NCBI GenBank assembly: GCA_020747015.1
Contig: JAGTJM010000029.1
Location: 310,001-374,000 of the forward strand
DNA from: Pyrenochaeta sp. MPI-SDFR-AT-0127
Lineage: Eukaryota; Ascomycota; Dothideomycetes; Pleosporales; Cucurbitariaceae
Reading direction: 5' to 3'
DNA length: 64,000 bases
Part shown: in pieces, positions 56,646-64,000 of the stretch
How the letters are laid out: each line of letters opens with the position of its first letter
How positions within the stretch are numbered: position 1 is the first letter of the stretch
Notes under the pieces: model-generated
The model's input: the letters and a program-made list of their open reading frames with translations, nothing else
Databases searched by the model: none
What the model was told of the DNA's origin: nothing
Translations under genes and position numbers: made by a program

Positions 56646-58477
56646 GGTGACGGTTGAAGGTGCATGTAGTCATGAACAGAAGATGCTGAGTACGACTGCT
56701 GGTTGACTGAGATGATTCACTTCTTGACGTACTCGGAAGTTTGCGATGGAAGGTAAGAGCAATCAAATGACAATGGGTCTAATTTGAGATGAGCTAAAAG
56801 TCTGCCATCTATCTTTCCCAGTCCGACAAGGAGCAGGTGCAGTGGTGCGCAAGAGTCTTCAATGTTGGTCTCGTTGCTTCCAGTTCTGTCTTATGATGGG
56901 AGTTATCAATTGTAGTGTCAGCGTGATGCGACAATATGGGCCTATAGGCATTACGATAGTGAGCGATTTTACATGTTAATGCGAAGAACAACAAAGGCTT
57001 ATAGCCGTATAAGTAGATGCCAAGATTAAAATATGCCGTAGATAGGTAGACACGATACGATGTGAAAGATTAAGGCGACGGGTCTTGTTGAATGCCAACC
57101 AATCCTTCGGAAGCATGACTTCGTGTATTCATTGAACGCTACAAATATGTACGCTAAAGAATGTCCATCCCCGAAGGTAAGGTGAATAACACATCCAAAT
57201 AAAAATCAACTTTCATCACATTAAAGAACATTAATAGACAAGCCAGTTCCTTTTAGGAAACCCTGGTGGGGCCGCGGGATCCAAGACATTCTGTTGTCCA
57301 CTTAAGGCGCTAGCGATGCATATATCAACAAAGAAGGTAGGTCTTATTTTCCTGATGATAATTAAACCAAGTTTTGGGATTGTATGTTATACATTCCAGA
57401 CAAAAATATACACTGCCATGTAGAGAGGCCGATTAGGAAGCTCACCTAAGGCTAGATGAAATCGCGGCTGTTACCGTCAATGGAGTCATCGAATGTAGTC
57501 TTCCGCCTTCAATTCATGCATTTCATGACTCGAGTCTACTGGAAAAGGTGGGTCGCGTTACTCCAGAGCGGATAATCCCTGTCGTTCCAAAGTCAAATCG
57601 GTTGAGGCGTGAAGATCTTCCCTGTGTGTACGTCAGTTTGATTCTTACGGCGTCCGTCGTCGGGATTACAGATCCGATCCGAACTCACGTAGACGAGAGC
57701 TTCTATGCTGAGCAGGACGAAAGGATTTGGTTTGTTTCTACTTATGTTCATTGTGCACACGAGTTTGGACGGCCTGGCTGTCAAACATTTGGTGGTTTAA
57801 TGACCAACAATCTGGCAACCACCATGTTTCCCATCGAACGAGACTGGTTGCAAACGCTGCATTTTCGCAACGCGTCTCTACAAGTCGAAATCAATATGGG
57901 CCACAAAAAAATGATCAAACAAACGCTGATGCGATGATGCGCCGAGCCGAGCTTGCGTCACACGCCGATAGATTATAACATCTCCGAGTTCTTCACACTA
58001 TATCCGGAAGCCTTTCACCAGATCCGAGTCCTTTACACCGCATCCCAACTACCGACCCACCGAGTGTATTCGTCCGGCTAAACCCATTCGCTTTAATCAC
58101 TCAAAGGGTCCACCAACGCCGCATCCAGGTACGCGCCTACTCCACCCCGCTGCCAAGATCGGGCAATTAATGAACGCTAATCACGCTTCGACGCGAACAG
58201 CCAAGCGAGCACTTGCCGTGACCTATCACAACTACGCTGATTGTGATCATCATCCCGAACAATATAGGGGAAGTGAGAAACACTAATGTTGGTTTTTCCA
58301 AATCGAGTGCTAATGAGAGGTGAGAGAGTGGAGACTCCGCGGATCCAGAATGGAACCGGTATGACTGGCAGAAGAGCCGGATTGCCACGCGATGAGCCAT
58401 ACGTATAATAAAGCTAGATGCACGATGATGAACAGTATCAGAATATTCAACTTTCATTTCAGCATTCCACAGTCATC
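56646..58477. other. Intergenic region (1.8 kb)
   Basis: No gene supported. An open frame at 57548-57937 (129 codons) shows no similarity. At about 57983-58045 a unit beginning TCCGAGT(T/C)CTT(C/T)ACAC occurs twice, about 38 bases apart, differing only by transitions. A TATA-like TATAATAAA at 58404-58412 lies 66 bases before the dioxygenase start. Confidence 0.45.
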
Positions 58478-59634
58478 ATGGTTCAAATCTCGCAAGTTCT
58501 AGCGGCTATCCTTCTCGCCACCGGCGTTACCGCACATCCAGGTGGAAATACTAACAAGGAGATTATGAGGAGGCAAGCCCACCTTGACCACCCCAATCGT
58601 CGAAGTGTACAGGAATGCAAGAGAGACCTTGTGGAAAGTGGATGGGTTCGGGAGCAACATCAGAGGCGTGAGGCCAGGCTCCATGAGCTTCGAGTTGCCG
58701 CTGGGTTTGCGAAGGAACATGAACTTGTCCGTCGCGATCCTGTCCAAGTGGAGGAAAACTATGGTGTTGAGGCCGCTTGCACGCTTGACCCCGAGGTCAC
58801 TGAAGGACCATACTGTATGCTACAAGTGGTCCATCGACTCAACACTCGTAATGCTAACATATCGAAGGGGTCACTGGCGAGCTTGTACGACAAGATATCC
58901 TGACCGGTGAGAAGGGTGCCATCACCCACATAGATCTGAATATCATCGACACCTCGTCCTGCAAACCTATCAAAGATGCTTACGTTGAAATTTGGGGGAG
59001 TAACGCCACTGGAGTCTATACCGGAGTACAGGCTAGGGGTAACGGCGACGGTTCTGCATCTGCCATCAGTACTAATGCACTTCGCGGTTTGCAGCCCTCA
59101 GGATCTAATGGCACGGCTAGCTTCGTTACCATCATACCAGGGCACTATGTCGGTCGTGCGAATCATTTCCACAGTAAGTCCATTCAAAATTCACTCAGAA
59201 ATTTTGCGCTGATTTAGATAGCTATAATTCACCATGGGGCTAAACTCCTTCCTAACAATACCATACAAGGCGGCACAATCTCGCACGTTGGCCAATTCTA
59301 TATCGACCAAGCTTTCCTGGACCAAGTCGAGAAAACAGCACCATACAACACCAACAAACAAGCCGTCACCAAGAATGCTGTAGATATGCTTTTCAACATG
59401 GGTAAACAAGGTGGCGACGACCCAGTCATGAAGGCTTCACTCATTGGTAATAAGATCGAGGATGGCATCTATGCCACGATCGATATTGGCGTAAACCCCA
59501 GAGCCAGGCAAAATCCTCAGCCAGTGAATTTATGGACCGCGAATGGTGGTATTCCTGTGCCCAATAGCCCGTGGGCTGGGTACCCAGATACCTGCCGCTA
59601 CTGTGGAGGTTTCCCAACGGTGAAGAAAGATTAG
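58478..59634 (+). CDS. Secreted intradiol ring-cleavage dioxygenase
   Basis: Predicted extracellular non-heme iron(III) dioxygenase that opens catechol-type aromatic rings between the two hydroxyls. Exons 58478-58814, 58868-59173 and 59222-59634; introns of 53 and 48 bp; 351 residues. A signal peptide ends at V-T-A, followed by a charged N-terminal region with dibasic sites. Iron ligands can be placed: Tyr about 112 in E-G-P-Y-W, whose Trp codon is split by the first intron; Tyr about 206 in I-P-G-H-Y; and His about 212 and 214 in N-H-F-H. The C-terminus with C-R-Y-C-G-G is typical of the fungal secreted group, which includes enzymes that act on plant phenolics; the substrate here is unknown. 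Confidence 0.9.
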
Positions 59635-61306
59635 TCCATCGCTAGGTGAGAGCGACTATGTGGGGTAAGGCTCTGGCCTAGGTTCATTCTCATGTCTTGT
59701 ACCTTTTTGATTGCTTCTAGTACATCATGATATTCCTACGAAGTATATATTGCAGAAGAGATATATCTTCTTAGGCATCTGCCTCTGTGCCATCGCATGT
59801 TAAATCTTAATCGACTTGTGAAACTGGGACTGGGGGATGTGGGATGGAGGGCCTGATTGACAGTTATGGATATTTTTGCGAAAGGGCTGGGCCTTCGAAC
59901 GGTCTCTCCGATTCTCATTGACTGTTTCACAACACTTAGCTTGCGTACAGGGGAATTCGTGTTTGTGAGCAACGACATCTAATGGTCCACAAAGAGTGGA
60001 TGTCAACGTTATTACAAGCCACTAAATAGCCATAAGTAACGGGTTCATATCGAACAAAGGGTCTTTTGAGCATATAGATTGGCCTAGAAAGTCTCACATA
60101 CATCACGCGGTTTCCAGTGCATCCAAACTGATATGTGTGCCAAGCACGGTCAAATGACTTATGCAATTTCGAAGACCTATATCAATCTTGAAAAACCCGC
60201 CTGGAGACTGGTTATTCAGCAAAACCTAGAAAATGTCGAGATCTTGAAGTCGATGCCACCAGGATCATTATCTGCGATACGCTAATTAGCTCAAACGCCT
60301 ACACTGCGTCCAGCAATAATTGTCCGGGGCGACATTGAGAGAAGTTGCCAAGAGTTAGCTCCGTACGTATGCTTTGACTTTGTTAGTACTCAAATGGAGA
60401 TGGCTCTTGTCGTATTGCTATTATCCTGTCCCCTGATCGGTGCATTCTTTAAATTGACGCCAGTCAAGATTGATTTTGTATGCTTTAGTTGACCAGTCAT
60501 GCAGACCAAGCTGGGGTGCAAGACATGAGCTGTTTCAGGGTTTGCTTGATACCCCGCTCTGAGGAAGATTGCGCGATGGCTCTCAATGGCAAGCTTTGTT
60601 TGCCCGACTTACTCCCTGCGGTTGTCCTTAGAGCGCAGTTTAGGAGGCATGTGTTGCCAACCCAATGAGACAATATGTGGACAGAACCTGTGCGATGCGT
60701 TGACTGCGCAACTCGTGAACCCGTTTCCTTGGTGCTTGAACAGGCAGGCAGGCGTAGATGCATTTTTACCATCATTACCATCTTTGAAGACCAAGGTGGC
60801 AAGTAAGATACACATGAGAAACTACACTGGTAAACCTTGTGTGATCACATATACCTCGATTGTCCTCATTTGTAATTGAGGCTATGCGGCTAAAGACTTT
60901 GTTTAAATGCCATTCAACTCTTGGTTATTACTCAGCTGCTAAGCGTAACGGTTCCCCGCCATACCAGTACCGAAATTTTGTGCCGATGGAACGATTAGCG
61001 AGTGCTTGTATGATCTTGCGCAAAGCTTTGGTCAGGGATTTGCACCAAGGCGACAATATCAGACATCACAAACGGGACGCGTATGCGACCCAGCGATCTA
61101 TACAAGATCTGCGATACGGATATTCTGTAGATCATCCTGAATATCTGGTTTCACCGTGGAGCAGTTCGGATCGTTAAATCGGTATATGTGGAGGCTTTTG
61201 ATCTAGTGCATGGAAATCTGGGCGTTAGGATGAAGGACAATATAAGAAGGACTCTGAAATGCTTTGGGAAGGCCAAAATAGATCGGTGGTATCAAGATCA
61301 TCCAAC
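59635..61306. other. Intergenic region (1.7 kb)
   Basis: No gene supported; open frames of around 100 codons at 60497-60802 (minus) and 60860-61177 (plus) show no similarity. A TATA-like TATAAG at 61241 lies 61 bases before the next gene. Confidence 0.45.
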
Positions 61307-62399
61307 ATGAAGGCAATCGCATTAATCGCACTCATTGCGGCTGCAACCGTCTCTGCCCAAGGAGATCAGAGTAGGAAGGTAGCATTCCAATGCACAAATA
61401 GCGCAAACAAGAAACGTCATGCTAAAGCGGAATAGACGACCGGGGGTACTGGCCCATTCACTGCTGTCAGTACAACGGATCACTCAATGTCAGTCACTCA
61501 ATAACAATACGTCAATAGTATTACTTCGAGGACCCCACGCTCGCCAACCACACTATATATCAGCCTAGAGACCCATTAAAAGTTGGCACCAAGCTGCCTG
61601 TGATCGCCTGGGCCAATGGCGCCTGCTCTCAGAACGGAATTGATTTCGCGGGCTTCCTCGCGCAAGTCGCCTCCCACGGCGCCGTCGCCATTGCAGTTGG
61701 CACCATCAAAGGCATTCCCAATACTGGCGGAGGTAGTGGAGGCATGGCGACCTGGCCTGAGCGCCAACGTGTAGCTATCGACTGGGTAGCGAAGAATGCT
61801 GGAAAAGGCAATTACACACATGTAGATGCAACGAGAATTGCGGTGTGGGGCCAAAGCTGCGGAGGTATAGAGAGCTACGCAAATTGGAACGATACGAGAG
61901 TGAATTCGATTGGTATCTTCCACTCTGGATTGCAGACCGAGGCGGAGACGAAAAGGATTGCGACAAAAGTCACGAAACCGATCTTCTACTTTTTGGGAGG
62001 TTCGAGCGATATTGCATATAAAAACGTGCGCTTGGGTCTTCTTCCCGCTCTTCTCGAGCTTTGCTGACACGATCCAGGGCGAAAGGGACTACGCAGCACT
62101 TCCAGTCGGAACTCCATCTTGGATTGGAAATGATGATCTTGGCCATGGAGGTTCTTTTAACAAACTGGTTGATGCGGGATACTTTGGAATCGCGGGTACA
62201 CGTTACATGCAGTGGGTGAGAAAAAAACGATTGTAGGCTTTCTGTGAGACAGTATGCTAACTTGATCTTAACCTTCTAGGTCCTCCGAGGCAACGAGACG
62301 GCTGGTACATGGTTCAAGGACGGCAGCGCCATTACGGCTGGCTTTAAGGATGAGAAGAAAAAAGGCCTAGAGAACATCAAGGTTACGCCGATTACATAA
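61307..62399 (+). CDS. Secreted alpha/beta-hydrolase
   Basis: Predicted secreted alpha/beta-hydrolase of the dienelactone-hydrolase / chlorophyllase-like kind. Five exons: 61307-61378, 61436-61465, 61519-62025, 62078-62215 and 62280-62399, 288 residues. Exon 2 is only 30 bases (T-T-G-G-T-G-P-F-T-A) and was placed by phase and by the family's G-P-F/Y start block before H-T-I-Y-x-P. The 17-residue signal peptide ends V-S-A. The nucleophile elbow G-Q-S-C-G-G has Ser about 147; Asp about 198 lies in G-G-S-S-D and His about 226 in L-G-H-G-G-S. W-A-N-G-A-C-S is the likely oxyanion region. Substrates of these fungal proteins are mostly unknown; polyester or lactone hydrolysis is possible. It is convergent with the transporter gene, about 200 bases apart. 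Confidence 0.85.
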
Positions 62400-62597
62400 A
62401 CGGCCTGTAGCGTTTATCGCCTCAATCTTGCTAACGGGGGCTCTCCCGGACATCATGGGGTCATGGTTTGGACTTGCTGACAACTCTTCTCGTCTTATTG
62501 CCAAATCTGAATTCTGTCGACCTACCACACCTATCCCACGTATCATCACAAGCTATCAAGATCCTGGAGAGCCAGCGTCAGAACTTAATATCCTTCC

Positions 62598-64000
62598 TTA
62601 ATTTTCCCTCCTGTAGAATCTCTTCACTTTTTCCAGCAAGCCTTTCTTTTTCTCTCCGCGCGCCCTGCATTCGATTTCAACAGGTTGTCCATCTACTCCA
62701 GTGTTCGTAACAGCATTTTGTTGCTTTCCCAAGTAGTAGTCTTCATAAAATTAGTATTTAGTCTTTATTTTTGAATAGATGACTTACCAGGCATGCAGAA
62801 TGAAAAGATGACCGGCAAGATGTTAAGAACAATGGCAGTGAGGAAGAGTATACCATTCACGCGAGTGTATGCCCTCACTGCACCTTGGCGGATAGGATCC
62901 TGCCAGCCATATTTCGTACGTAACGTTTTGATGCTGCCGTAGATAGTTTTGAGTGTCTTTTCTGGCACGTCTGGCATTTCTTCGCGCATATATGGCAACA
63001 TTCTATCCGTCCAGATCGAAGCCGCAATTGTGTATCCGACCGAAGACGCAAGCGTACTCCACAAAGACAAGATAGCGATTGCGGTGGAGAGGTCTTCATG
63101 CGGCACCGAAGCCTGTGAGCCGACTCTTGCGCCGATCACTGTGAAGGCGCCGCAACCTAACAGTAGCTGGGATACAACGAGGGCCCCAGTACTTTGGGTA
63201 CTACGAACGTCGGTAGTCATGAGAATGCAATTTCCGATGAGCTTCAAGACCGCACCAAGAACCATGAGCGACTTGTATCGATGCGAAAAGCGATGGATCA
63301 ATCCGCCAAGAGGACCGAACAAGCATAGTACCAGCGTGGTGATGTTCAAAAATGTGTTCCACGAATAGTTGCTCCAATCCTTGATGATATACACATACGA
63401 CGAGAAGTAGTTCGATCTCGTAGAGCTTCCCATTTGACCGAAAACGTCGACTAGTAATGCGCATATAAATGCTCGGTTCCGGAAGATACGGCGTGTCATA
63501 ATGGGCTTTGGCGCAATGAAGATTTCGAAGGCGGCGAAGATACCGAGAATTAAGAAGCCTGTAACGAGCATTGCGATCATGGATGGGTTACTCCAACCGC
63601 CCTTTGCTGTTTTCGCAAGGTTGAACGACAAGAGCACAAGAGCAAAGCCAAAGCCCAGTAGGATGAGGCCTGCAAGATCGATGTCGATGATGCCCCGCCA
63701 CGCGAGATTAAGGTAGTCCTTGCCGCCATGTACCTTGGTACCCTCCCGTCGTGCCATTCCAGCTTCACCAAAGCTAATCGCACCAAGCTTATCTGCCCGC
63801 CTCTGCACACCGTATAGAGTCCAGATGGCTGGGACTAGGAGGACAGGCATCATGATTGCAAACATGCCCAAACCCCAACGCCAGTGATCCGGGATCATAG
63901 CGTTAGCGATGAAACCATTGATGAAGACAGTGATGATGAAGGGGCTGCTTAACAAGCCACTCCAGAATGCACGCCACTCGAGTGGTGTAAGATCTGCTAC
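62598..64000 (-). CDS. Siderophore-type MFS transporter (5' part outside window)
   Basis: C-terminal 451 residues of a plasma- or vesicle-membrane MFS transporter resembling fungal siderophore-iron transporters (Sit1/Mir group). The open frame reaches base 64000, so the N-terminus lies beyond the window. Visible marks: a loop L-E-W-R-A-F-W-S-G-L, W-R-W-G-L-G-M-F-A-I-M-M-P, a charged cytoplasmic loop, D-L-A-G-L-I-L-L-G-F-G, and Y-I-I-K-D-W-S, all typical of this family. Near the end the frame meets GTAAGT at 62787; a 47-bp intron (62741-62787) joins to a last exon 62740-62598, with Y-Y-L-G-K-Q-Q-N-A-V and a basic tail, the usual C-terminus of these transporters. Reading through would give a truncated end. 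Confidence 0.85.

Noticed and set aside
57548..57937. 129-codon frame between the protease and dioxygenase genes
   Set aside because: No recognisable domain or signal peptide; evidence too weak for a gene.
61379..61435. Read-through of the first intron of the alpha/beta-hydrolase as coding
   Set aside because: The frame hits a stop soon after and lacks the family's G-P-F-T-A start block, which splicing restores.

Overview
The window is nuclear DNA of a filamentous ascomycete. Most genes carry short GT-AG introns (about 48 to 110 bases) with CTAAC/CTGAC-type branch sites. The gene set is typical of plant-associated Dothideomycetes: cutinase, exo-polygalacturonase, HET-domain protein, siderophore-type transporter and chitin-binding protein. 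Class and genus are inference; there is no rRNA or other marker here. I found no convincing tRNA, rRNA or CRISPR array.

Layout. 0.5-12.3 kb: secreted S28 serine peptidase, dual-specificity phosphatase, a 434-bp foldback element, a cysteine-desulfurase-like PLP enzyme, a 509-bp solo LTR, a HET-domain gene with a disrupted frame, and a GH28 exo-polygalacturonase. 15.7-26.3 kb: mostly nuclear functions, namely a forkhead factor, the splicing factor Cactin, a divergently transcribed XLF/Nej1-type end-joining factor, and a large disordered protein whose first exon had to be found by splicing. 27.6-38.3 kb: a secreted protein of unknown function, an F-box-like protein, two neighbouring unknown proteins sharing a Cys/His motif, a tandem double-RING protein and a conserved protein of unknown function. 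38.6-47.0 kb: cytosolic GH36 alpha-galactosidase, secreted beta-helix protein and alpha-glucoside-type sugar transporter, which together look like a sugar-use locus. 48.6-62.4 kb: a run of secreted proteins (small cysteine-rich protein, decayed CBM18 chitin-binding gene, cutinase, M43 metalloprotease, intradiol dioxygenase, alpha/beta-hydrolase), followed by a siderophore-type MFS transporter cut by the window end.

Mutation footprint. The foldback arms, the LTR target-site copies and the chitin-binding pseudogene differ from their partner or expected sequence mainly by C-to-T/G-to-A changes. This is what repeat-induced point mutation (RIP) leaves, but I did not compute RIP indices.

Most noteworthy: the foldback element with 12-bp repeats; a GC-AG intron splitting the zinc-binding motif of the metalloprotease; the unknown gene pair with a shared H-C-x2-H-C motif; a duplicated F-[RK]-I-G-G motif and basic tail in the XLF protein; the tandem double-RING protein; and the island of secreted-protein genes. 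Exon boundaries were worked out by hand from splice signals and reading phase, so each is a prediction.
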